A stretch of 5,245 nucleotides of DNA from Desulfobacterales bacterium (GTDB lineage: Bacteria > Desulfobacterota > Desulfobacteria > Desulfobacterales > C00003060): contig DAOUTV010000162.1 in the NCBI GenBank assembly GCA_030668505.1, positions 1 through 5,245 on the forward strand. Direction: 5' to 3'. Below are positions 1-5,220 of this stretch, piece after piece; position 1 is the first letter of the stretch, and every line of letters begins with the position of its first letter. A program made the translations under genes and the position numbers. Below the pieces are notes generated by a model that was not told the origin of the DNA, searched no databases, and was given only the letters and a program-made list of their open reading frames with translations.

Positions 1-585
1 GGCAAAGTCGATAAAGCCAAGATTCTCCAGCCAGCCATTGCCATTGTAAAGACTGCCCCAGGCCCAACTTCCAAAGATAGGATAAATGAAGCCGCAAATG
101 GCTGCGCTATATATCAAATATCCGCTAAATTTTGTCCGTTCGGCCATGGCACCGGATACAATGGTGGCGGCCGTTGCGGCAAAGACTACCTGGAACATCC
201 AGAAGGCAAGCACCCAGGGATCTTCACCAGGAGAGAAATCACTTAAGAAAAAGCAGGAAGTGCCAAACCAACCGGTCTTAGTTGCCCCGAACATCAGCCC
301 AAAACCGATAGCCCAGAAAAACATGGTTCCCATGGAAAAATCGAGCAGGTTCTTCATCAAAATATTGACCGCATTCTTGGCACGGGTAAACCCGGCCTCT
401 ACCATGGCAAACCCGGGCTGCATAAAGAAAACCAGAGCTGCAGCCACCAGGGTCCACACATAATCGGCATGGGTTTGCACATCCTTGATGGCTTCTGCAT
501 TACTGGCAATAGTCGGGGCGTCTTCCCCTGCCCAGACCATGACCGGGATGCCTAACATTGTTATAATCATAAACAGAATCTTCAT
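1..585 (-). CDS. amtB: Ammonium transporter AmtB, N-terminal 195 residues (cut by window edge)
   Basis: Inner-membrane Amt/Rh-family channel that conducts ammonium. Translating the minus strand from the ATG at 585 gives 195 open codons to the window edge. Residues 1-19 look like a signal peptide (MKILF, hydrophobic core, VWA then GED), as in other AmtB proteins. The first membrane helix follows at about 42-60, with the AMT1-type motif PGFAMVEAGF (57-66) and then KNAVNILMKN (70-79). FQVVFAA (131-137) aligns with the E. coli segment holding the gate Phe107, here F135. GAMAERTKFSGY (145-156) is a family hallmark. W176 and D193 correspond to E. coli W148 and D160. The pore histidines and the cytoplasmic tail lie outside the window. 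A ribosome site GGAGGG sits 7 bases before the ATG and fixes the start. The gene follows the PII gene by 58 bases, the usual glnK-amtB operon. The subtype resembles plant/cyanobacterial AMT1 more than E. coli AmtB. Confidence 0.96.
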   Translation of the reverse strand, partial: MKILFMIITMLGIPVMVWAGEDAPTIASNAEAIKDVQTHADYVWTLVAAALVFFMQPGFAMVEAGFTRAKNAVNILMKNLLDFSMGTMFFWAIGFGLMFGATKTGWFGTSCFFLSDFSPGEDPWVLAFWMFQVVFAATAATIVSGAMAERTKFSGYLIYSAAICGFIYPIFGSWAWGSLYNGNGWLENLGFIDFA

Positions 586-610
586 CGTCTATCCCTCCAG
601 TATTTTGCTT

Positions 611-645
611 ACTGATCAGTGATCAGTTAGTAATGACAAATGACT
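611..645. repeat. Degenerate 7-bp periodic repeat between glnK and amtB
   Basis: Successive 7-mers read actgatc, agtgatc, agttagt, aatgaca, aatgact, so the spacer is a drifting heptamer array that touches the glnK stop codon (644-646). The first part contains the perfect 10-bp palindrome actgatcagt (611-620). In the transcript this could form a small hairpin, but there is no T-tract, so a terminator within the glnK-amtB operon is not supported. Similar arrays with other unit sequences occur at 4001-4035 and 5151-5220. Confidence 0.6.
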
Positions 646-982
646 AAATAGCATCCCTGCCTTTTTCCCCCGTCCGAATGCGAACCGCATCTTCAATCGG
701 GACTACAAAGATCTTGCCGTCGCCGATCTTGCCGGTCTTGGCATGGGTCAGGATGACGTCGATGACCTTTTCAACCATGCCGGCTTCCACCACAATTTCG
801 ATTTTTACCTTGGGGACGAAATCAACCGTGTATTCCGCACCCCGGTAGATTTCTGAATGCCCTTTTTGCCGGCCAAAGCCCTTGACCTCACTGACGGTCA
901 TGCCCTGGATGCCAAGTGAGGAGAGGCCCTCTTTGAGCTCCTCCAGCTTGAACGGCTTGATGATAGTCTCAATTTTCTTCAT
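644..982 (-). CDS. glnK: Nitrogen regulatory protein PII (GlnK-type, paired with amtB)
   Basis: A cytoplasmic trimeric signal protein that integrates ATP/ADP, 2-oxoglutarate and uridylylation. It is full length at 112 residues. It starts MKKIETIIKPFK. The T-loop (about 37-55) contains YRGAEY at 46-51, which matches the PII uridylylation signature with Tyr51 as the modified residue. The C-terminal signature TGKIGDGKIFV is at 83-93, followed by RIRTGEKG at 101-108, which in the family contacts nucleotide phosphates. The start at 982 is preceded by an AAAGGGGG ribosome site 6 bases upstream. The gene lies 58 bases before amtB on the same strand, so the product is expected to bind and close AmtB when nitrogen is plentiful. 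I therefore use glnK, although sequence alone does not separate GlnK from GlnB. It is 77/112 identical to the second PII gene in the window. A sigma-54-like promoter lies upstream at 1022-1037. Confidence 0.95.
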   Translation of the reverse strand: MKKIETIIKPFKLEELKEGLSSLGIQGMTVSEVKGFGRQKGHSEIYRGAEYTVDFVPKVKIEIVVEAGMVEKVIDVILTHAKTGKIGDGKIFVVPIEDAVRIRTGEKGRDAI

Positions 983-1021
983 TTCTAACCCCCTTTCGTT
1001 TGTTGTGTTGCAATTCTACAT

Positions 1022-1037
1022 ATCAATAGGTGTGCCA
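1022..1037 (-). promoter_or_regulatory. Sigma-54 (-24/-12) promoter for glnK-amtB
   Basis: The minus strand reads TGGCAC, five bases (ACCTA), then TTGAT. The -24 element is perfect and the distance from GG to the -12 dinucleotide is the required 10 bases. The -12 dinucleotide is GA rather than GC, so the match is slightly imperfect. The predicted start point is near 1011, giving a leader of about 29 nt before glnK. Nitrogen-regulated sigma-54 promoters before glnK-amtB are well known, which supports the call. Confidence 0.72.
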
Positions 1038-1057
1038 CAAGAGATGCATGGCTATGG

Positions 1058-1102
1058 AATAGTTGTAACTAATAGTTATACTTGCTAATTTTTGATTAGC
1101 AA
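1058..1102. promoter_or_regulatory. Candidate activator-binding region upstream of glnK
   Basis: A perfect inverted repeat, ttgctaat, 5 bases, attagcaa, spans 1082-1102 and is centred about 55 bp upstream of the -24 element. Next to it is a direct repeat aatagtt at 1058-1064 and 1071-1077, spaced 13 bp. Sigma-54 promoters need an upstream enhancer-binding protein such as NtrC. The dyad does not match the classical NtrC consensus (TGCAC-N7-GTGCA) closely, so the protein that binds it is unknown. The position is reasonable; the role is inference. Confidence 0.4.
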
Positions 1103-1293
1103 TGACTATTTCTCTGGCAAAAAAACAACACAAAGACAACAGTTATGTCGTATTATAGATCTAAAAAGCCAGTTTTGTAGGAATTAAGCCTGCAAGTTCA
1201 AAAGTGTCATTGATAAGCGGTAGGCGCGGTGAGGTATCGTGGTTGGATCCTTCTTGTAGTTGCGTGGTTTAGCAGGTAGGTTGCAAAATCGCC
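1103..1293. other. Non-coding stretch between glnD and glnK
   Basis: The full glnD-glnK gap is 319 bases. Its right end follows the glnD stop and terminator candidate, and its left end holds the glnK promoter and dyad. In between I see no convincing reading frame or RNA gene. A minus-strand TATAAT (1152-1157) could serve as a -10 box, but no acceptable -35 lies 16-18 bases upstream of it, so a housekeeping promoter is not called. Confidence 0.5.
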
Positions 1294-1315
1294 AAAAGCG
1301 GTCACAGAGTGACCG
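1294..1315 (-). terminator. Possible weak intrinsic terminator at the end of glnD
   Basis: On the minus strand CGGTCAC (1315-1309), loop TCT, GTGACCG (1305-1299) form a perfect 7-bp stem followed by CTTTTGG. The glnD stop codon TGA (1304-1302) lies in the 3' arm. The T-run is only four bases, so termination may be partial. The position suits the end of the glnB-glnD unit before a separately promoted glnK. Confidence 0.4.
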
Positions 1316-3962
1316 GAAACGAGGCGCATTCTGTTGACTCCTGACTTGGAGCTTGGTGGATGGTCGATATCTGTCTTATAGCTTCCTTGATTGCTGCGAC
1401 CTGCTCTGGGCTATCCACCTTTTGACCGTCAAAATCCCGCACATAGAAGACATCCACCACCTGATCGGCTTTAGTGCCGATTTTGGAAACCCAGATATCA
1501 AGCTTGCACCGGAAAAGGGCGTCCGTGATTTTGTATAGAAGCCCCGGAAAATCGTGGGTGTAGATTTCGATGATCGTGAAAAAATCCGAGCTTTCATTGT
1601 CGATGATGATCTTGTCAGGTCTCCTTGGTATCCTTCTTTGTGCGGATTGATATGCCCGCACCTTGTGATCGAGAGCAGCCGAAAGGGCCAACCCTCCTTT
1701 GAGAGCAGCACTTAAATCCTTGTTAACGCGCACCCATATTTCGTCCTCAAAGAGCCTATCGGGTGGGGCCTTGACCTCAAAGATGTCAAGGGCAATATGA
1801 TTTCGCCACGTGTAGATCTGGGCGCTCAAGATATCCAAATTGTTCAGGGTGAACACGCCTGCTATTTTTGAAAAGAGTCCGGGGAAATCTTTGGCACAGA
1901 TGGTTGCAGTCCTGTAGTTCCTTCCTGGATTCACCTGGGTCTCCAGGACAAAGGGCTCTTGACCAAGCCTCTGATATAGCTCAACGTGCCGGAGAATCTC
2001 CTTCGACGGTGTATACAACAAATACCGGGGCGACATATGGTCGAAGAGCGTTTCCAACGCTTTTCCGCGCAAGGACACATCACCCTGAAGGACTTCTTTT
2101 TTCTTATTGTCTACCACGTCTGTTGCCGCTGGTGTGGCCAGTTCCCCCTTATTCAGGATGTGACGGACCTTGAAGAAGAGTTCCTTGAGCAGAACGGCTT
2201 TCCAGTCGTTCCACGCCTTTGGCCCCGTAGCCCTTGAATCGGCAACAGTAAGCAAATACAACATCTTCAGGTGCTCCGTATCACGGAGGTTTCTGGCACA
2301 TTGCACCACAATCTTCTCGTCATGGATGTCTCTCCGCGTGGCCGTGTGTATGAGGAAGAGATGGTGAAGAACCAGAAGAGAAATGGTTTCAATGTCCTGG
2401 TCAATAAAGCCTATCCTCTTAAATATATGCCTTACGATTTGCGCTCCTTGACTTGCATGGTCATCATGTCCAAGCCCGCCTTTACCAACATCGTGGAAAA
2501 GGCCTGCCCACAGCAAAAGCATGGGCTGGTGCAGTTCTTTGAAGATCTCGGCGTAAGAAGCGTCCGGGCTCTCCGGCCCGGCGTCACGCAACGCCTTAAG
2601 GGTTTCGACGGTACGCAGCGAATGCTTGTCTACCGGATAGACGTGGTACTCATCATATTGAATCCGGTTGACAATCCCTTTCATCTCGGGGATGAGGGCG
2701 GTCATCATCCCGGTGTTAAACATTTCGTTCAAAACACTGAAGGTCCGGGGAGGGGTGGCCAGAATGCGCTCAAATGACTTGATGACACTGCGGGAGCGTT
2801 TGAATTTCTCGTCTACCAAGTACAAGAACTCATTTACCAGACGGCTCGCTTCCACGCTCAGAGGTAGTCCAAGAAAGGCGCTTTGCTCGAATATTCTTAT
2901 CAAAAGGTATGGTTTGTCTAGGATCACTTCCGGAGATTCAAAGTACAGGGTGTCGTGGATGACCTCGATACCGTGTGTCACTGCCCGCCGTGGTGCCTTC
3001 CTTCTTGCAGATTTGCCCTTTGCACCGACAGCCTTGCTGAGGAACATCAGGTGCTGCCGCTTCAAAAACTCCATCCGTCCATGCAATGCCCCCAGAAATC
3101 GTTCAACGGCCTGTTGACCGTTTTTTTGCTTGAACCCTAAACCTTTGGCGAGCTTGACCTGGTATTCAAAGTATAGCTGGTCGCACCTACGTCCACTAAG
3201 ATGGTGCAGCCGGTTTCTCACCGTTGTGATGAACGAAAGGGCTTTGCACAGGGAATCAAACTCATCATGGGAGAGGTGGCCGAGAAACTCCAGATCTCTC
3301 GGTTCGCTGATATCGTATCTGGCCCGGCCGACCCAGAGCATGGTATGATAATCTCTCAGGCCGCCAAGGCCTTCTTTCAAGTTGGGCTCCAGAAGATAGG
3401 TGGAATCACCGAAGCGGGCATGGCGGGCATGATTTCTCTTTGAAAGCCAGTCTATATATGCCCGTGCGTACCTGCGAAGGACCTTACCCTTCAATTGTTC
3501 CATGAGATCTGAGTAAAGGATTGAAATGCCACAAACGAATCTGGCATCGATCAGAGAAGTCAAGACCTCGAAGTCTTGGGAAGCCAGCTTGCAACATTCC
3601 TTGAGGGAGCGGGTCGCATAGCCCACGTCAAGGCCGATGTCCCACAGGGGATAGAGGATTTCTTTGACAAGGCCCTTGGCCTGGCTCGGGATCTTTTTCT
3701 TGAAAAGGAGCAGAACATCCACATCAGAGTTGACGCACTGTTCTTTTCTGCCATAACCACCCAATGCGATAATCACATAGGGATTCTTCTCCACCTGCAT
3801 CCGGGGTCCGACTGAACTCCTGGCAAAGCTTTCGCAAAAGTAATCATCTAAAATTTCTGCATGCCGTTCCAGAAAAGAAGGTTCATCCCCCTTAAGAAAG
3901 CGGGCGATCAACTCTTCTTTCTTTTCCTGTAGCACGCTGATTGGCGATTTCGATTGGCTCAT
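1302..3962 (-). CDS. glnD: Bifunctional [protein-PII] uridylyltransferase / uridylyl-removing enzyme
   Basis: The cytoplasmic nitrogen sensor. At low glutamine it transfers UMP from UTP to Tyr51 of PII; at high glutamine it removes it. The protein has 886 residues, close to the 890 of E. coli GlnD, and all four domains are present. The nucleotidyltransferase motif is GGYGR (68-72) with SDVD, whose D80 and D82 are the metal ligands. LEPNLKEGLGGLRDYHTMLW (191-210) is the conserved GlnD segment after it. The HD hydrolase domain shows H447 (VDKHSLR), FHDVGKG (489-495) with H490/D491, H502, and VADSRATGP with D575. ACT1 begins near 685 (KDFPGLFSKIAGVF) and ACT2 near 794 (HDFPGLLYKITDALF); these sense glutamine. 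No frameshift or missing catalytic residue is seen. The start at 3962 lacks a good ribosome site: the bases before it are ATAATACTGCCC, preceded by a palindromic repeat, so its translation may be weak or coupled. It follows glnB by 100 bases, so substrate and enzyme are neighbours and probably co-transcribed. Confidence 0.97.
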   Translation of the reverse strand: MSQSKSPISVLQEKKEELIARFLKGDEPSFLERHAEILDDYFCESFARSSVGPRMQVEKNPYVIIALGGYGRKEQCVNSDVDVLLLFKKKIPSQAKGLVKEILYPLWDIGLDVGYATRSLKECCKLASQDFEVLTSLIDARFVCGISILYSDLMEQLKGKVLRRYARAYIDWLSKRNHARHARFGDSTYLLEPNLKEGLGGLRDYHTMLWVGRARYDISEPRDLEFLGHLSHDEFDSLCKALSFITTVRNRLHHLSGRRCDQLYFEYQVKLAKGLGFKQKNGQQAVERFLGALHGRMEFLKRQHLMFLSKAVGAKGKSARRKAPRRAVTHGIEVIHDTLYFESPEVILDKPYLLIRIFEQSAFLGLPLSVEASRLVNEFLYLVDEKFKRSRSVIKSFERILATPPRTFSVLNEMFNTGMMTALIPEMKGIVNRIQYDEYHVYPVDKHSLRTVETLKALRDAGPESPDASYAEIFKELHQPMLLLWAGLFHDVGKGGLGHDDHASQGAQIVRHIFKRIGFIDQDIETISLLVLHHLFLIHTATRRDIHDEKIVVQCARNLRDTEHLKMLYLLTVADSRATGPKAWNDWKAVLLKELFFKVRHILNKGELATPAATDVVDNKKKEVLQGDVSLRGKALETLFDHMSPRYLLYTPSKEILRHVELYQRLGQEPFVLETQVNPGRNYRTATICAKDFPGLFSKIAGVFTLNNLDILSAQIYTWRNHIALDIFEVKAPPDRLFEDEIWVRVNKDLSAALKGGLALSAALDHKVRAYQSAQRRIPRRPDKIIIDNESSDFFTIIEIYTHDFPGLLYKITDALFRCKLDIWVSKIGTKADQVVDVFYVRDFDGQKVDSPEQVAAIKEAIRQISTIHQAPSQESTECASFPVTL

Positions 3963-3974
3963 GGGCAGTATTAT

Positions 3975-3999
3975 CTCAATTGAGTCAAACTCAATTGAG
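3975..3999. repeat. Paired 10-bp palindromes immediately upstream of glnD
   Basis: The self-complementary 10-mer ctcaattgag occurs at 3975-3984 and again at 3990-3999, separated by tcaaa. In the transcript the two copies can pair into a 10-bp stem with a 5-nt loop that ends 12 nt before the glnD ATG. It occupies the zone where a ribosome site would be expected. It could be a repeat insertion, a protein-binding site or a translational control hairpin; the sequence does not decide. Confidence 0.6.
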
Positions 4000-4000
4000 G

Positions 4001-4035
4001 CGGTATCTGGTATTCGTTATCCGGTACTGGTTTAC
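4001..4035. repeat. Degenerate 7-bp periodic repeat between glnB and glnD
   Basis: Successive 7-mers read cggtatc, tggtatt, cgttatc, cggtact, ggtttac. The period is exact while the sequence drifts. With the neighbouring palindromes it fills most of the 100-base gap. I see no coding potential. Confidence 0.6.
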
Positions 4036-4038
4036 CTG

Positions 4039-4055
4039 ATTGAGTATCGCTCAAT
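4039..4055. repeat. Inverted repeat just after glnB
   Basis: The arms attgag and ctcaat flank tatcg, 7 bases past the glnB stop. The arm motif ctcaat is the same as in the palindromes at 3975-3999. The stem is AT-rich and has no T-tract, so it is a poor terminator; read-through into glnD is likely. Confidence 0.45.
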
Positions 4056-4062
4056 TAGGGTA

Positions 4063-4401
4063 TTATATTGCTTCCTTACCTCTTTCCCCTGTCCTGATGC
4101 GAATAACCTCATCTAAGGTAGTAACAAAGATCTTCCCATCGCCGATGGCTCCGGTTTTGGCCTTTTCTTCGATCAGCTTCACAACTTGGGGCGCAAGTTC
4201 GGCTGCCACGACCACCTCCAATTTGAGCTTGGGCACAAAATCTACGGTGTATTCTGCCCCGCGATAGATCTCCGTGTGGCCCCTCTGGCGGCCGAATCCT
4301 TTCACCTCGGACACGGTCATCCCCTGAACGCCAATCTCCGTGAGACCTTCCTTGACTTCATCCAGCTTAAAGGGTTTGATGATGGCCTCAATTTTTTTCA
4401 T
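4063..4401 (-). CDS. glnB: Nitrogen regulatory protein PII (GlnB-type, upstream of glnD)
   Basis: A trimeric cytoplasmic nitrogen/energy signal protein and the likely first substrate of the GlnD encoded next to it. It has 112 residues with the T-loop signature YRGAEY (46-51, Tyr51 present), the second signature TGAIGDGKIFV (83-93) and RIRTGERG (101-108). A frame open to an ATG at 4428 would add nine residues, MRLHFGGEK. I reject that start because those codons contain the ribosome site GGAGGAG (4413-4407), 5 bases before the ATG at 4401, and because the shorter form has the family-standard N-terminus MKKIEAIIKPFK. It differs from the other PII at 35 positions, mostly in 59-80 and 94-100. The T-loop 37-58 differs only by K40R and S43T, so GlnD recognition should be shared. 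The name glnB rather than glnK is inferred from its place next to glnD and the lack of an intact neighbouring amtB. Confidence 0.95.
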   Translation of the reverse strand: MKKIEAIIKPFKLDEVKEGLTEIGVQGMTVSEVKGFGRQRGHTEIYRGAEYTVDFVPKLKLEVVVAAELAPQVVKLIEEKAKTGAIGDGKIFVTTLDEVIRIRTGERGKEAI

Positions 4402-4544
4402 TTTTTCTCCTCCAAAGTGTAATCGCAAACCGATCTAAGGGATTTCACTGAGTCCGTGTGAGAAAACCCGAAGGCGTTGACATTACAGGCTGTACGCCGT
4501 TTCACTGTGTTGGATAGTATCCAGTCATAATATTTCTTCTTCAT
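4398..4544 (-). CDS. Possible 48-residue small ORF overlapping the glnB start (unrecognised)
   Basis: An ATG at 4544 opens 48 codons, starting MKKKYYDWILSN, and its TGA overlaps the glnB start as ATGA, the arrangement used for translational coupling. A modest AAAGGT lies just before the ATG. The product is basic at the N-terminus, has no hydrophobic segment and resembles nothing I recognise. The last codons LEEKK are simply the glnB ribosome site read in another frame, which argues that the overlap may be chance. It could be a leader peptide, a decayed end of the lost amt region, or noise. I lean towards noise. Confidence 0.2.
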   Translation of the reverse strand: MKKKYYDWILSNTVKRRTACNVNAFGFSHTDSVKSLRSVCDYTLEEKK

Positions 4545-4553
4545 CGGTTACCT

Positions 4554-4643
4554 TTAGTCACATGGTTCAGTCAAGAATTTTGGTGTGATAATGGCAAACA
4601 TGCCCTGGAAGATTATAAAGGCCGTGTCTCCCGCGTCAATCAT
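4554..4643 (-). pseudogene. Internally deleted remnant of a second ammonium transporter gene
   Basis: The minus strand from ATG 4643 encodes 29 residues. MIDAGDTAF (1-9) is the typical N-terminus of Amt proteins that lack a signal peptide. It runs straight into IIFQGMFAIITP (10-21), which matches the third membrane helix of E. coli-type Amt proteins, normally about 100 residues further on. After P21 the family match ends (KFLTEPCD, then stop). The first two helices and everything after helix 3 are therefore missing. A near-perfect ribosome site AGGAGG (4656-4651) lies 7 bases before the ATG, and a sigma-54 promoter 68 bases upstream, so the expression signals survive. The FQGMFAIITP form differs from FQVVFAATAA in the amtB at 1-585, so this is not a copy of that gene. 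It could alternatively be retained as a small membrane peptide or leader; I think a scar is more likely. Confidence 0.68.
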
Positions 4644-4710
4644 TTTCAAACCTCCTCAAGCTCACGAGATGTTGTCACCCACTGCCGGGCAGACTGATAC
4701 AAGTAGTAAA

Positions 4711-4726
4711 AGCAACTGATGTGCCA
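4711..4726 (-). promoter_or_regulatory. Sigma-54 (-24/-12) promoter for amt remnant-glnB-glnD
   Basis: The minus strand reads TGGCAC, five bases (ATCAG), then TTGCT, a full match to the -24/-12 consensus TGGCAC-N5-TTGCW with exactly 10 bases between GG and GC, preceded by a T-rich stretch. The predicted start point is near 4700, 57 nt before the amt remnant and about 299 nt before glnB. No other promoter candidate for glnB stands out, so glnB and probably glnD are expected to be induced through an NtrC-like activator. Confidence 0.85.
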
Positions 4727-5061
4727 AACGTTTGAACCATTCAAAAATGCCATATATTCAACATGATAAGTCTAAAATGGGCACTGAGCTAGACTTGTAC
4801 GAAGGGACACTATTGTAGCAAAGAAAAGCCTGAGCCTGCAAAATTGTAGTTTTGGAAGAATAAGATAGAAGCGCTTTAAGCGAATGAGACAGGAGTCCTT
4901 CTGGGCCAAAACTTACCCCTGAAGCATGGTAAGAACTCTGCGGGGCCGTTTTGCGCTTTGTGCCTCCAGGAAGTCCAAAACAAGCGTCTTACTTCTTGTT
5001 TACCGCTGATATGGTTGAGGTCATGGAGAACCAGGTAGTTTACACTTAATTCAACAGCATT
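4727..5061. other. Upstream region without a recognisable gene
   Basis: No convincing gene is seen on either strand. Close to the promoter there is an inverted repeat tttgaa, cca, ttcaaa (4731-4745). Further out are cgctt, t, aagcg (4872-4882) and a stem cttacc / ggtaag with a 10-base loop (4912-4933). These could be activator sites or chance. A plus-strand frame at 4933-5049 is open for 38 codons but has no start near its beginning and no recognisable family. Confidence 0.45.
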
Positions 5062-5080
5062 GGGGTTAGGGGAGGGGGGG
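5062..5080 (+). other. G-rich tract with G-quadruplex potential
   Basis: The plus strand has gggg, tta, gggg, a, ggggggg. This supplies four runs of at least three G with loops of one to three bases and satisfies the usual G-quadruplex pattern. It lies more than 330 bp upstream of the nearest promoter, in non-coding sequence, so a role is not implied. Confidence 0.45.
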
Positions 5081-5123
5081 CATAAGCGCTAAGTTGTTTT
5101 GTAAACGTTCACAGGTGACATTT

Positions 5124-5137
5124 ATTCCGTACGGAAT
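5124..5137. repeat. Perfect 14-bp palindrome
   Basis: The sequence attccgtacggaat equals its own reverse complement over 14 bases. It lies 13 bp before the heptamer array. It could be an operator for a dimeric regulator of a gene beyond the right edge. No gene in the window is placed to use it. Confidence 0.45.
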
Positions 5138-5150
5138 TGTTTTGAAAGAT

Positions 5151-5220
5151 GAACGTCGAACATCGAACATCGAACGTCCAACGTCGAATGAAAAACGAAT
5201 ATCCAATACCGAACATTCAA
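5151..5220. repeat. Degenerate heptamer tandem array (gaacrtc units)
   Basis: Ten consecutive 7-base units can be read. The first five are nearly identical: gaacgtc, gaacatc, gaacatc, gaacgtc, caacgtc. The rest drift: gaatgaa, aaacgaa, tatccaa, taccgaa, cattcaa. This is the clearest of three heptamer-phased arrays in the window, all in intergenic DNA. Such degenerate arrays resemble intergenic repeats I associate with some anaerobic bacterial genomes; their function is unknown. Confidence 0.75.

Noticed and set aside
256..270. Minus-strand TGGCAC followed by TGC inside amtB
   Set aside because: Only 8 bases separate GG and GC, and it lies within amtB coding sequence.
86..463. 125-codon plus-strand reading frame opposite amtB
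   Set aside because: It is antisense to a clear Amt coding sequence, with no family resemblance or ribosome site.
611..627. Palindromic actgatcagtgatcagt as a terminator between glnK and amtB
   Set aside because: It has no T-tract and is AT-rich; glnK-amtB are normally co-transcribed and amtB has no separate promoter here.
1892..1908. Plus-strand TGGCAC ... TTGCA resembling a sigma-54 promoter inside glnD
   Set aside because: The GG-to-GC spacing is 11 rather than 10, which sigma-54 does not tolerate well, and no plus-strand gene follows.
2271..2777. 168-codon plus-strand reading frame opposite glnD
   Set aside because: It lies entirely inside the well-conserved HD-domain region of glnD on the other strand; the composition is that of an antisense shadow.
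3975..3999. FNR/CRP-like site in ttgag-ttcaa-type palindromes before glnD
   Set aside because: The spacer is 5 bases where FNR needs 4 in TTGAT-N4-ATCAA, and the half-sites differ.
4402..4428. A longer glnB starting at ATG 4428 (nine extra residues MRLHFGGEK)
   Set aside because: The extra codons contain the ribosome site GGAGGAG for the ATG at 4401, and the shorter form matches the PII family N-terminus.
4933..5049. Plus-strand 38-codon open frame ending YFLFTADMVEVMENQVVYT then stop
   Set aside because: The end looks protein-like, but it is bounded upstream by a stop, lacks a start codon and ribosome site at its beginning, and matches no family I recognise.
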